From positions 1 through 36,024 of the forward strand of contig CALMYQ010000070.1 of assembly GCA_937873655.1 (NCBI GenBank): DNA of 36,024 nucleotides. Direction: 5' to 3'. A program made the translations under genes and the position numbers. Numbering within the stretch: position 1 is the stretch's first letter; each line of letters opens with the position of its first letter. Origin of the DNA: an uncultured Lewinella sp. Its GTDB lineage: Bacteria; Bacteroidota; Bacteroidia; Chitinophagales; Saprospiraceae. Positions 8,635 through 16,700 of the stretch are shown here, in pieces. The notes beneath the pieces were generated by a model that saw only the letters and a list, made by a program, of their open reading frames with translations, ran no database searches and was not told where the DNA came from.

Positions 8635-11466
8635 ATGCTAGCAAAAAAATTGACCATGAGAAAGCGTCACGGGGGCCGTGCAGCCCTGACAACCTCGAAA
8701 AGCCTCTTCAAGGCCTTTTTCTTCTCCTTCCTTTTTCTGACGGTTTCCGTCGCCTGGGCTCAGCCCAACCTGACTTGCGACGGAAACGTGCAAACGGTCG
8801 GATTTACGGGGACCTACCAGGATTTCATCGTTCCGGATGACCCGTCGGTCGGCCAGATCGAGATCACCCTCAAGGGCGGCGACGGCGGTTTTGCCCGGCT
8901 GGGCAGCCTCTGCAAGTCGGACGGCGGCGAGGGCGCAAAGGTATTCCTCATCATCGAGCTGGGCGAAGGCGCAGGCAAGGTCCCCTACGGCTCCACGCTC
9001 CGCTTTGTAGTGGCCCGGGCCGGCGAAAAAGGTACCGGTGAGGCTACGCTGGGCACAGGGTTCACCTACGGCGGCGGCGGCGGCGGCACCGGTTTTCTGT
9101 TCAAAGCCCCCGGTGAAGACAACTGGCAGATCCTGGCCGTAGCCGGTGGCGGCGGCGGCGCCTATCAGGGCGCTATTGTCGGTATTTGCGTCGACAACGA
9201 AGACGGCCAGGGCGGCAGGGCTACCCAGGAAGGCGGCAGCGGCAACGGCGATATCGAACCCGGCCAGGGCGGCTCCAGCGGCAGCGGCGGACAGGCCGGC
9301 GGCATCAACGGGCTGGAGATCTCCGGCGGCGGCGGCGGTCAGTGGCATGCCGGATCCGGGGTGACCTGTACGGACATTACCCAGTTCTTTGAAGTGGCCG
9401 AAGGCCAGGCCGGTTACCCCGAAGGCGGTGCAGGCGGCGGCAGCGAGGGGTGTTTTTCCTTCACTTTCCGTGACGGCGGCTATGGATACGGCGGCGGCGG
9501 CGCAGGCGTAGGCGCAGGCGGCGGCGGCGGCGGTTTCTCCGGCGGCGGCGGCGGCGGCACAACCGGCCGGGGCGGCGGCGGCGGCAGCTATGCCAACCTG
9601 AATTACACCCAGAACCCGCAGATCATGGAAGGCGGACTGACCGGCATCACCGAAGACGGTTACGCCCTCTACAAGTGCGTGCTCAAACAACAGCCGCCCG
9701 TGGCGCAATGCAACCCGGACAGCATGACCGTGGTGGCGCTCAACGACCTTGGTACGGCTTCCATTACCCCCGCCGATGTGGACAACGGCAGCTTTGACCC
9801 CGACGGCGGTCAGCTCAGCTACAGCATCAACCCGGCGGTATTCGATTGCTCCCAGGTCGGTTACCATATCGTAACGCTGACCATCAAGGACCAAAACGCC
9901 ATGACGGCCTCCTGTGATGCCGTTGTGAAAGTGGTAGACCAGACCGCGCCGACCCTGGAATGCCCCGAATCCATCGTCCGGAACGCGGATGCACAGTCCT
10001 GCTCGGCCCTTGTTACCTTCTTTGAATCCATTACAGCTAAAGATAACTGTACATTTGCCCTGAGCGCGACGGCGCCGGATACGATGCTGTACCCGGTCGG
10101 CAATTCGGAGGTCACGGTGACGGCTACCGACGAAAGCGGCAACAGCTCGTCCTGTACCTTTGCCGTGACGGTCAGTGATCAGGCGCCGCCCTCCGTTGTT
10201 TGTCCCGAAAGCAAGTCGGTCAGCTGCGGCGAAAGCAGCGCGCCTGACGCGGTTGGGACCGCTGTTGCAGAAGACCTCTGCGGTACGGCTACCGTCGACT
10301 TTGAAGACGCGGCCATGGGCGCTGATTGCGGCGATGATCAGGCCATTCTGCGCACCTGGACGGCCACGGACCTTTCCGGAAACCAGGCAACCTGCACCCA
10401 GCAGATCAGCATCATCCCGGATACCGAAGCCCCTGTGGTCACCTGTGCGCCCAATGTAGCGGTCAACTGCGGCGAAGATATCCCGGATTCCGCTATGGCC
10501 ACGGCCACGGATAACTGCGACATTGCACCGGAACTGACCTTTACCGATATGGTGCTGGACGGCGATTGCAGCTGGTCGTGCCGGATCTCCCGGGTATGGA
10601 CGGCAAAAGATGCCTGCAATAACGCCGGTACCTGCACCCAGATCATCGAAAAATCCGCGCTGGGCCTGATCCAGGGCGCTTTGGATATGGATGTCGACGG
10701 CGACGGCATCAGCGATCCGATCTTGCTGGGCCGTGCAGGCCGCACCTCCCTCATTCTGGAAAGCGGCGCCGCCGAATGCCTGGTGCAATGGCTGCCGCAT
10801 ACCAACGGCACGCCTTCCGGATTGCCCAGGGGCCAGGTCAACCTGGACGGCACGAACTGCCAGCCCGCCGGCTATCCGTTTGACGGCGACGGGCACCTCA
10901 CCAACCCATTCCTCGGCGAGGCGATCACGCTGGCCATTTATATTCGCCTCAACCCGGATTTCGGCAACACGCCGATCCTGAGCACGGGCTGCACTTTCCA
11001 CCCGGTGATCTTCCAGGGGCTGCCCCCGAATCCGACAGTGAACGACCTGATGGCCCAGGTGAACCTCATCCTGTCCAACAGCTTTACGCCGTTCTACACG
11101 CAATTCGGCGATGCATTGGCTTGCATCAACGACCTGTACACCCTTTGCGGCGATCAACCGACGGATATGCGCCCGCAGACCGTAAACCTGCATCCGGCGA
11201 CGGTTGCACCTTCGGTTTCGGAAGAACTGAAGGTCTTCCCGAATCCGACGACCGGTTCGCTGTTTGTAGCGGCGCCCCAGGCAGTGAACAAGGCGGAGAT
11301 CATCGTCCGCACCCTCGACGGGCGGGTTGTCCTGCGCCGGGCTGCCCAGCAGGTAGCCAAAGGCGAGCTGATCAGCCTGGACCTGTCCGGAGTATCCGCC
11401 GGGATCTATTTCCTCGAATTCAGGAGCGAAACCGTCAGGGTGGTGCACAAGGTGGTTGTAGAATAA
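8635..11466 (+). CDS. Glycine-rich, HYR-repeat T9SS cargo protein
   Basis: A 943-residue secreted protein. The N terminus has a long signal peptide (SLFKAFFFSFLFLTVSVAWAQ, ending near residue 43); an in-frame ATG also lies at 8656. Residues about 50-345 form a glycine-rich domain with runs of Gly and the pattern GGGGGGTGF, similar to the eukaryote-like Gly-rich domain family. Residues about 430-680 hold three HYR-like Ig modules with paired cysteines (CPESIV, CPESKSVSCGE, CAPNVAVNCGE). Residues about 865-943 are a T9SS type A sorting domain (LKVFPNPTTGSLFV ... AGIYFLEF ... KVVV). It is likely an adhesive or matrix protein on the cell surface. The Gly-rich GGC codon runs create long shadow frames on the other strand. 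It is followed by a large hairpin. Confidence 0.88.
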   Translation: MLAKKLTMRKRHGGRAALTTSKSLFKAFFFSFLFLTVSVAWAQPNLTCDGNVQTVGFTGTYQDFIVPDDPSVGQIEITLKGGDGGFARLGSLCKSDGGEGAKVFLIIELGEGAGKVPYGSTLRFVVARAGEKGTGEATLGTGFTYGGGGGGTGFLFKAPGEDNWQILAVAGGGGGAYQGAIVGICVDNEDGQGGRATQEGGSGNGDIEPGQGGSSGSGGQAGGINGLEISGGGGGQWHAGSGVTCTDITQFFEVAEGQAGYPEGGAGGGSEGCFSFTFRDGGYGYGGGGAGVGAGGGGGGFSGGGGGGTTGRGGGGGSYANLNYTQNPQIMEGGLTGITEDGYALYKCVLKQQPPVAQCNPDSMTVVALNDLGTASITPADVDNGSFDPDGGQLSYSINPAVFDCSQVGYHIVTLTIKDQNAMTASCDAVVKVVDQTAPTLECPESIVRNADAQSCSALVTFFESITAKDNCTFALSATAPDTMLYPVGNSEVTVTATDESGNSSSCTFAVTVSDQAPPSVVCPESKSVSCGESSAPDAVGTAVAEDLCGTATVDFEDAAMGADCGDDQAILRTWTATDLSGNQATCTQQISIIPDTEAPVVTCAPNVAVNCGEDIPDSAMATATDNCDIAPELTFTDMVLDGDCSWSCRISRVWTAKDACNNAGTCTQIIEKSALGLIQGALDMDVDGDGISDPILLGRAGRTSLILESGAAECLVQWLPHTNGTPSGLPRGQVNLDGTNCQPAGYPFDGDGHLTNPFLGEAITLAIYIRLNPDFGNTPILSTGCTFHPVIFQGLPPNPTVNDLMAQVNLILSNSFTPFYTQFGDALACINDLYTLCGDQPTDMRPQTVNLHPATVAPSVSEELKVFPNPTTGSLFVAAPQAVNKAEIIVRTLDGRVVLRRAAQQVAKGELISLDLSGVSAGIYFLEFRSETVRVVHKVVVE

Positions 11467-11478
11467 TACCCAACGGCA

Positions 11479-11531
11479 GTCTTCGTCCAGGATTGATAAG
11501 CCTTCAAGGATTGTTAAGCCTGGACGAAGAC
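11479..11531 (+). terminator. Long stem-loop just after the glycine-rich gene
   Basis: Perfect 13-nt inverted arms (GTCTTCGTCCAGG at 11479-11491 and its complement at 11519-11531) begin 12 nt after the stop codon. There is no T tract after the second arm, so it may be a 3' mRNA-stabilising or Rho-type structure, not a classical intrinsic terminator. The right arm is part of the 52-nt tandem repeat. Confidence 0.5.
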
Positions 11532-11632
11532 CTCCCAACCCCATGATTGTGGCCTTCAAGGATTGTTAAGCCTGGACGAAGACCTCCCAACCCCATGATT
11601 GTGGCCTTCAAGGATTGTTAAGCCTGGACGGA
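11501..11632. repeat. 52-nt tandem repeat, about 2.5 copies
   Basis: The unit beginning CCTTCAAGGATTGTTAAGCC starts at 11501, 11553 and 11605, exactly 52 nt apart. The first two copies are nearly identical and the third diverges after about 28 nt. Related shorter pieces (GATTGATAAGCC) flank it at 11491 and about 11646, so the whole block 11479-11690 looks built from one degenerate motif. There is no spacer diversity, so it is not CRISPR. Confidence 0.85.
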
Positions 11633-11702
11633 GATGCACCCCCGGGATTGATAAGCCCTCAAGGCTTTTAAAGCCTGAAAGGATTCAACCCACAGCCTGA
11701 GC

Positions 11703-11758
11703 AGCGCGGGCGGGGAGGAGGAGCAACAAGATGCTTCACTTCCTCGCCCGCGCTCATT
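11703..11758 (+). terminator. GC-rich hairpin followed by T-run
   Basis: AGCGCGGGCG at 11703-11712 pairs with CGCCCGCGCT at 11745-11754. The helix can extend through AGGA/TCCT with a bulge, and the sequence continues CATTTT. This is the best intrinsic-terminator candidate for transcripts leaving the repeat block. Confidence 0.5.
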
Positions 11759-11826
11759 TTACGCTTTGATGAAAATGCCATTTATTGCGGCCGGCAAACC
11801 ATTACGTGCCGGACATCTCTGATGTG

Positions 11827-11865
11827 GTTACGTGTCGGACACTTTCAAAGTGTCCGACACGTAAC
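11827..11865. repeat. Near-perfect 39-nt palindrome
   Basis: Arms of 19 nt (GTTACGTGTCGGACACTTT at 11827-11845 and its exact complement at 11847-11865) are separated by a single C at 11846. A degenerate half copy (TTACGTGCCGGACATC) lies just upstream at about 11801-11818. The size and form resemble REP-type mobile palindromes or a strong bidirectional terminator; no T tract follows. The origin cannot be decided from one window. Confidence 0.8.
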
Positions 11866-12004
11866 ACGTTTAAAGCATTTCTTCGGATTTCTGCTAGGCT
11901 TTGTCGGATTTTCTGGCATTTCGACCGGTCCTGACTGTACATTGCGGTATCGTTCAATCACAATGACTGCCTATCACAGTCAATAAATAAAAAAGAAAAA
12001 CGCA

Positions 12005-12358
12005 ATGAGCTGCCACCATCATAACCACCTGCACCACGTACGCTACGAGAGAAAGCCGGTTTCCAAAAAAATGCGCTTTTACAAACACCTTAAATCTTAC
12101 CTGATCGTCAATATGATCATGTTCTTCCTCATGGCTATCGGCAGGGCCCATAACTGGTGGAACGCCAGCATGATGTGGGGTATTTTTGTCGCTGTGCACT
12201 ATGTACGTGTATTCGGCTTCCCCGGCACCAACGGCTGGCTCGGAGAGGACTGGAAAGCCTGGATGGAGGAACGCGAGCGTCGCCAGACGGAAGAAACGCC
12301 CGAGCCGCTGTACTATGAAGGATCCGACCGGAAATGGCGCGACCGGGATATGGTTTGA
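12005..12358 (+). CDS. 2TM domain-containing protein
   Basis: A 117-residue small inner-membrane protein of the Bacteroidota 2TM domain type. A histidine-rich N terminus (MSCHHHNHLHH) precedes two membrane segments (about 36-53, YLIVNMIMFFLMAIG, and about 60-77, MMWGIFVAVHYVRVFG), joined by a short loop with NWWNASMMWG, followed by GWLGEDWKAWMEERERR, a charged cytoplasmic tail. The domain is often found alone or at the N terminus of LytTR and kinase proteins; its function is unknown. The histidine cluster at the N terminus could bind metal, but that is only a suggestion. The gene stands alone between repeat blocks. Confidence 0.85.
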   Translation: MSCHHHNHLHHVRYERKPVSKKMRFYKHLKSYLIVNMIMFFLMAIGRAHNWWNASMMWGIFVAVHYVRVFGFPGTNGWLGEDWKAWMEERERRQTEETPEPLYYEGSDRKWRDRDMV

Positions 12359-12359
12359 T

Positions 12360-12450
12360 CAGTTGTCAGTGGTCAGTTGTCAGTGGTCAGTGGTCAGTGG
12401 TCAGTCATAAGTCGTAAGTTATAAGTCGTAAGTTATTAGTCGTAAGTGGC
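12360..12450. repeat. Heptamer tandem array, left arm
   Basis: Thirteen heptamers in strict register begin 2 nt after the stop codon of the 2TM gene: six of the CAGTKGT type (12360-12401), then CAGTCAT and units of the AAGTCGT/AAGTTAT type to 12450. The period of 7 never slips. Comparable short tandemly repeated heptamers are known from cyanobacteria (STRR sequences). Confidence 0.9.
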
Positions 12451-12465
12451 TTTTACGACCTACAA

Positions 12466-12576
12466 CCGCCAGACTTACGACTGGCAGACTTACAACTTAC
12501 AACTTACAACTGGCAGACTTACGACTTACAACTTACAACTGGCAGACTTACGACTTACGACTTACAACTTACGACT
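12466..12576. repeat. Heptamer tandem array, right arm, inverted
   Basis: Heptamers ACTTACG/ACTTACA, the reverse complement of the unit family on the left arm, run to about 12576. They are organised into a 29-nt higher-order unit marked by GGCAGACTTAC at 12483, 12512 and 12541. Together with the left arm the transcript could fold into a long imperfect hairpin. Confidence 0.85.
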
Positions 12577-12610
12577 AAAGAAAGATAAGTAGTTTTTTCA
12601 TACTAACAAG

Positions 12611-12653
12611 TGGGCTATACCGAGGGATCGAAAGCGGTTAGCCCATTTTTTTT
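12611..12653 (+). terminator. Intrinsic terminator
   Basis: TGGGCTATACC.. at 12611-12621 pairs with the segment ending TTAGCCCA at 12635-12645 (one unpaired T in the stem), followed by eight T at 12646-12653. This is a classic Rho-independent terminator on the plus strand that closes the 2TM gene transcript before the next gene. Confidence 0.75.
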
Positions 12654-12701
12654 ATTCCGGCGCCTTCAAAATGCGTAATTTTCGACCCTGATCGAAAGTT
12701 T

Positions 12702-13238
12702 GTGAGAAGGACCTACGCCATATATCTGCTGATCTGCCTGCTGTTTCAGGTGGCGGGTTACCTGGTGTTATTCCAGGTTTGCGGAATGCAGATCCGGTGG
12801 GAATTGGAACAGCGCATACGGTCGGGTATTCCCGACGAAGACCTCGTTCTGATCAAGATCGCCGGATCGGAGAAACAGGACCACAACTTCAGGCACATCA
12901 ACCGGCATGAAGTCCTTTTTGACGGCATGCGGTACGATATTGTGCGGCAGGAATCAACGCCGGATGCCATTTTGTTCTATTGCGTGTCCGACGAGGAAGA
13001 AACCCGCCTTTTTTCCCGATTCCTGGAGATCTTTGACGGTTCTGATCCGGATCATTCAGGAAAGGGCAACCATCGCGACCTGCTGCTGAGGCTATTGGAA
13101 TCCATGTCGTGCATGGCGGAATTTGATCATTGTGTTCAAACGGCTTTTCGTGCCGCTAAAATGATACCTGCTTACCATTTCGGGCTGAAAACCTGCGAGG
13201 TCGAACAGCCTTACCCCCCACCGCGGTCGCTTTTCTGA
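12702..13238 (+). CDS. Small membrane-anchored protein of unknown function, upstream of TonB receptor
   Basis: A 178-residue protein with a GTG start. One N-terminal transmembrane helix (YAIYLLICLLFQVAGYLVLF) is followed by a conserved-looking soluble part: RWELEQRIRSGIPDEDLVLI, then HINRHEVLFDGMRYDIV and ILFYCVSDEEETRLFSRFL. From memory this resembles a Bacteroidota-only family of uncharacterised proteins often found near metal- or haem-related TonB receptors; I could not test that. The C-terminal part contains Cys and His residues (SCMAEFDHCVQ) and ends in a proline-rich tail. A TAATTTTC box at 12677-12684 may be its promoter. The next gene is a TonB-dependent receptor in the same direction, 217 nt downstream. 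Confidence 0.7.
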   Translation: MRRTYAIYLLICLLFQVAGYLVLFQVCGMQIRWELEQRIRSGIPDEDLVLIKIAGSEKQDHNFRHINRHEVLFDGMRYDIVRQESTPDAILFYCVSDEEETRLFSRFLEIFDGSDPDHSGKGNHRDLLLRLLESMSCMAEFDHCVQTAFRAAKMIPAYHFGLKTCEVEQPYPPPRSLF

Positions 13239-13359
13239 CATTTTTCCTATATGCCGTTGCTTTCTTTGTGAAATCCCTTTGTGCGCCAGGCGGGTAACCG
13301 ATCACTGCAAGGTACACGGAGGAAACACAAGGTTCGCAAGGTCCGGCTATTGCCAAATT

Positions 13360-13428
13360 CAACAGGAGAAAATTGCCGGTCAGTTTCAGCAAGCCGGCTG
13401 TTCCGAAAAACCGGGACAGCTCCTGTTG
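13360..13428 (+). other. Potentially structured leader of the TonB receptor gene
   Basis: CAACAGGAG at 13360-13368 is complementary to CTCCTGTTG at 13420-13428, enclosing a smaller pair GCCGG/CCGGC (13375-13379 and 13394-13398). The structure ends 27 nt before the ATG at 13456. No known riboswitch consensus (for example cobalamin) was recognised, so this is only a candidate RNA fold. Confidence 0.3.
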
Positions 13429-13455
13429 CCATGTTTCCTGTTTAAAAATCCGATT

Positions 13456-15867
13456 ATGAAAAGGACCCTTATTTGCGGGCTTTTCCTGGCGCTGGGACTG
13501 GGTGTCCGGGCGCAGGTACTGACCGTTAAAGATAAAATCGATCACCATCCGCTGGAACTGGTTTCCGTATCCAGTATTCGCCCTCAGGTTTCGGCCATGA
13601 CCGATTCGGAGGGGAAAATAGATCTGGCCGCATTCAGCGGCGCCGACAGCTTGTTCTTTAACCTGCTCGGATTTCGACCGGCAGCCTACAGCATGCAGGA
13701 TCTCAGAAATATGGCATACATCCTCATGATGGAGCCTGATGAACTGACTTTCGATGAGATCGTGGTATCGGCATCCCGATGGGAACAGGACAAACGCGAA
13801 ATTCCTGTGCGGATCGCCTCGATCAGGCCGGAGGAAATCAGATTTCAGAACCCGCAGACCGCTGCCGATCTGTTGGGCGCTTCGGGGGAAGTGTTTATCC
13901 AGAAAAGCCAGTTGGGCGGCGGCAGCCCCATGATCCGCGGCTTTGCCACCAACCGGGTATTGATCGCTGTGGACGGGGTACGCATGAATACGGCTATTTT
14001 CAGAAGCGGGAACCTCCAAAACGTCATTTCCCTGGATCCGCTTTCATTGGAAAGAACGGAGGTCATTTTCGGCCCGGGGTCGGTGATTTACGGCAGTGAT
14101 GCGATCGGCGGTGTCATGAGTTTTTATACCCTGAGGCCTCATCTTTCTTCAGATGATAAAGCCATGGTGAACGGCTCGGCACTGGCGCGCTGGTCGTCGG
14201 CGGGATCGGAAAAAACGGGGCATTTCGACGTCAACATCGGGCTGCCCAAATGGGGCTTTGCCACCAGTGTCACTTACAGCGATTTCAGTGACCTGAAGAT
14301 GGGAAAGAACGGCCCGGAGGAATACCTGCGGAATACCTACGGCGCCACCGTCAACGGCAGGGATACCATGCTGACCAACCCCGATCCGCTGGTGCAGCGC
14401 CCGACGGGTTACAACCAGATCAACGTCATGCAGAAGATCCGTTTCAAACCTGGAAAGGACCTGGAATTCAACTACGGATTCCACTATTCCAATACCTCCG
14501 ATTATTCGCGCTACGACCGCCTCATCCGGTATCGCGGCAACGGCAATCAACGCTCCGGTGAATGGTATTACGGGCCCCAGAAATGGATGATGAACGCGCT
14601 GAATTTCGCTCATGCCGGTTCCGGCGGGCTGTACGACAACCTGTCGGCCACCATTGCGCTGCAAAATTTTGAAGAAAGCCGCCACGACCGCGATTTCGGG
14701 GACAATGAACTCAGAAGCCGGGTAGAGCAGGTAGATGTATTTTCCGTCAACCTCGATCTGGAAAAGGGGGTGAGCAGCAACAGCACGGTGTTTTACGGCC
14801 TGGAAGCCTTATTCAACAACGTCAATTCCACCGGAACGGATAAGAATGTTGAAACCGGAACAGTGGTGGAAGGCCCGGCCCGTTATCCCAATCCGGCTAC
14901 CTGGAATTCCTATGCGGCCTATGCGACTTACCGTTTTAAGCCGTCCAGGGCAATCACCTGGCAAGCCGGAATGCGCTACAATCAGGTTGCGCTGGATGCG
15001 GAATTCAACCAGGATTTTTACGAATTCCCATTCAAAACCGCGGCGATCAATACAGGGGCTTTGACCGGAAGCATAGGGGCGGCCTGGTTGCCGGCAGAAA
15101 GCTGGCAGTTGAACCTTAACCTGTCGACCGGGTTCCGGGTACCTAATGTGGACGACGTGGGCAAGGTGTTCGACTCGGAGCCCGGGTCGGTGGTCGTACC
15201 CAACCCGGATCTGGAAGCGGAATACGCCTGGAATGGAGAAATCGGCATCAGCAAGATCATCGGGACCGCCGCCAAGGTGGACTTCACGGTTTATTACACT
15301 GTCCTGGACAATGCGCTGGTCCGCCGCGACTTCACCATCAACGGCCAGGACAGCATCCTGTATGACGGCGAGCGGAGCCAGGTACAGGCCATCCAGAATG
15401 CGGCTCAGGCGCATGTTTTCGGCATCCAGGCCGGAATCGAGTTGAAACTTCCGGCGGGCTTCGGTTTGACTTCCCGGATCAACTACCAGAACGGCGAGGA
15501 GGAACTCGACGACGGCAGCACAGCTCCTCTGCGGCATGCGGCGCCCTGGTTCGGGGCCACCCACTTCACCTGGAAACAGAAGCGCGCAAAGCTGGACCTG
15601 TACGCCGTTTACAACGGTGAGGTCTCCTACGAGAACCTGGCGCCGGAAGAACAGGGCAAAGGTTATATCTATGCCGTCGACGCCAACGGCAATCCTTATT
15701 CGCCGGCCTGGTACACCCTCAATTTCAAGGCCATGTACCAATTGACCGACAACCTGACGATCAACGCCGGTCTTGAGAATATCACTGACCAGCGTTATCG
15801 ACCGTATTCATCGGGTATTGTGGCGGCGGGGCGGAATGTGATGGTGTCGGGGCGGTTGAGGTTTTAG
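13456..15867 (+). CDS. TonB-dependent outer membrane receptor, CarboxypepD_reg-like N terminus
   Basis: An 803-residue outer-membrane transporter energised by TonB. The frame is open from 13279, but the ATG at 13456 starts a clean signal peptide (MKRTLICGLFLALGLGVRAQ). Residues about 21-95 form a carboxypeptidase-regulatory-like domain. A putative TonB box (FDEIVVSASRW, about residue 98) leads into the plug domain (about 105-230), which contains GGGSPMIRGFATNRVLIAVD and IFGPGSVIYGSDAIGGVMSF. The remainder is the 22-strand barrel, ending in the aromatic-terminated strand VMVSGRLRF. The plug sequence is most like receptors for haem, haemoglobin or siderophores, but the substrate is not determined. 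The small membrane protein upstream may be functionally linked. A terminator hairpin follows 21 nt after the stop. Confidence 0.93.
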   Translation: MKRTLICGLFLALGLGVRAQVLTVKDKIDHHPLELVSVSSIRPQVSAMTDSEGKIDLAAFSGADSLFFNLLGFRPAAYSMQDLRNMAYILMMEPDELTFDEIVVSASRWEQDKREIPVRIASIRPEEIRFQNPQTAADLLGASGEVFIQKSQLGGGSPMIRGFATNRVLIAVDGVRMNTAIFRSGNLQNVISLDPLSLERTEVIFGPGSVIYGSDAIGGVMSFYTLRPHLSSDDKAMVNGSALARWSSAGSEKTGHFDVNIGLPKWGFATSVTYSDFSDLKMGKNGPEEYLRNTYGATVNGRDTMLTNPDPLVQRPTGYNQINVMQKIRFKPGKDLEFNYGFHYSNTSDYSRYDRLIRYRGNGNQRSGEWYYGPQKWMMNALNFAHAGSGGLYDNLSATIALQNFEESRHDRDFGDNELRSRVEQVDVFSVNLDLEKGVSSNSTVFYGLEALFNNVNSTGTDKNVETGTVVEGPARYPNPATWNSYAAYATYRFKPSRAITWQAGMRYNQVALDAEFNQDFYEFPFKTAAINTGALTGSIGAAWLPAESWQLNLNLSTGFRVPNVDDVGKVFDSEPGSVVVPNPDLEAEYAWNGEIGISKIIGTAAKVDFTVYYTVLDNALVRRDFTINGQDSILYDGERSQVQAIQNAAQAHVFGIQAGIELKLPAGFGLTSRINYQNGEEELDDGSTAPLRHAAPWFGATHFTWKQKRAKLDLYAVYNGEVSYENLAPEEQGKGYIYAVDANGNPYSPAWYTLNFKAMYQLTDNLTINAGLENITDQRYRPYSSGIVAAGRNVMVSGRLRF

Positions 15868-15888
15868 GTATCGATCGCTGATAAGAGA

Positions 15889-15935
15889 ATTGCCCCGGAT
15901 CTTGCAAGAATTTGGATCCGGGGCAATCTTCGTTT
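15889..15935 (+). terminator. Stem-loop terminator after the TonB receptor gene
   Basis: Perfect 13-nt arms (ATTGCCCCGGATC at 15889-15901 and its complement at 15915-15927) with a 13-nt loop are followed by CTTCGTTTT. The helix is strong and GC-rich; the T run is short but adequate. Confidence 0.75.
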
Positions 15936-16153
15936 TCAGCCTGTTTCCAACCATTAGCGGAGCGGAATGGTCAATCCGATCCCCAATCCTTCTCTGGCCA
16001 GTCCAATTTTTACGGGAGGCCTTGTATCGGTTTGGCTTAGTTCAAATGACCTGTTGCGAAATCCAAAACTTGATGTCCGAATTATTCCTGAACTATTTAA
16101 CAAGCCTTATCAATCCGATTTTTTGTCTATTTTGAGCAGGAATTTTCCCATAA

Positions 16154-16444
16154 ATGAACAGATCAACTACACAAAACAAAATTCCGTTGCGTCTGCTCTT
16201 GTGCGGCGTTTTGCTGACAGGCTTTTTACCCTGCCGCCTCAACGAAAAAGCATTGGCCTACTACCATGACGCGCCGGACCGGTACGAACATATCGGCGAC
16301 CCGGCAGGGTAGGGGGTCACCCTCAAGGAAATGGGCAATTATTTCAAAAAGATCGGCAGGCATGAAAAGGCCCTGGAGAAGTCGGCAGCCATCGGGTTTA
16401 CAGACCTTCGCCGCCATATCATGCAAATGTTGTCGGATACTTAG
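16154..16444 (+). pseudogene. Broken TPR protein N-terminal fragment
   Basis: An ATG at 16154 opens a signal-peptide-like stretch (IPLRLLLCGVLLTGFLPC) followed by a TPR-like helix pair (EKALAYYHDAPDRYEHIGDP), then TAG at 16310. The same frame continues after the stop with a second good TPR (LKEMGNYFKKIGRHEKALEK) up to another TAG at 16442. Preservation of the TPR pattern across the in-frame stop indicates a decayed gene, probably related to the TPR sensor kinases or transcription factors common in this phylum. A single base error at 16310 would not restore a full gene, since the frame closes again 130 nt later. Confidence 0.6.
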
Positions 16445-16518
16445 TCCGGCGCCAACTACCCGTTGAACGGCCTTGAATTGCCCTGCGGTGGGTTTGAACT
16501 CTTTAACATGGAAAGCGC

Positions 16519-16700
16519 CCAGCAATTGCAAAATCGGGCGGTAACCCGGTCGATTATACCTGGCATTTTGCCAATCTGGGGATTTCGCACCAGGCAAATC
16601 CGCAATTTACTTTTCCGGCGCAGGGAACCTACCGCATTTGCCTCCAAACCATCAATGCCTTACTTTGTACAGCCGAGATCTGTGAGGATATCACCGCCGG
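16519..16700 (+). pseudogene. PKD-domain fragment in a shifted frame
   Basis: In a different frame from the TPR fragment the sequence reads NPVDYTWHFANLG, then NPQFTFPAQGTYRICLQTIN and a cysteine-containing end (LLCTAEICEDI). This is the typical second half of a PKD domain as found in T9SS cargo proteins. No start codon, signal peptide or continuation is present; the match stops where the response-regulator fragment begins. I infer a relic of a secreted protein gene. Confidence 0.55.

Noticed and set aside
8638..11559. 973-codon open frame on the minus strand opposite the glycine-rich gene
   Set aside because: The plus-strand protein has a signal peptide, HYR modules and a T9SS domain. The minus frame is open because of GGC-rich codons and shows low-complexity Ala/Gly/Arg sequence with no domains.
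11501..11632. CRISPR array of 52-nt units
   Set aside because: Units are contiguous and nearly identical, with no spacers.
12466..12576. CRISPR-like array with 29-nt spacing
   Set aside because: The interval between GGCAGACTTAC marks is filled by the same heptamers, not by unique spacers, and no cas gene is near.
13279..13455. 59-codon extension of the TonB receptor
   Set aside because: It places a non-hydrophobic segment before a perfect signal peptide; the ATG at 13456 is the natural start.
13261..13455. Cobalamin riboswitch before the TonB receptor
   Set aside because: The conserved B12-box and core sequences are not present; only generic inverted repeats are seen.
15967..16269. 100-codon frame after the TonB receptor gene
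   Set aside because: No motif, no signal peptide, unusual composition, and it overlaps the start of the TPR fragment in another frame.
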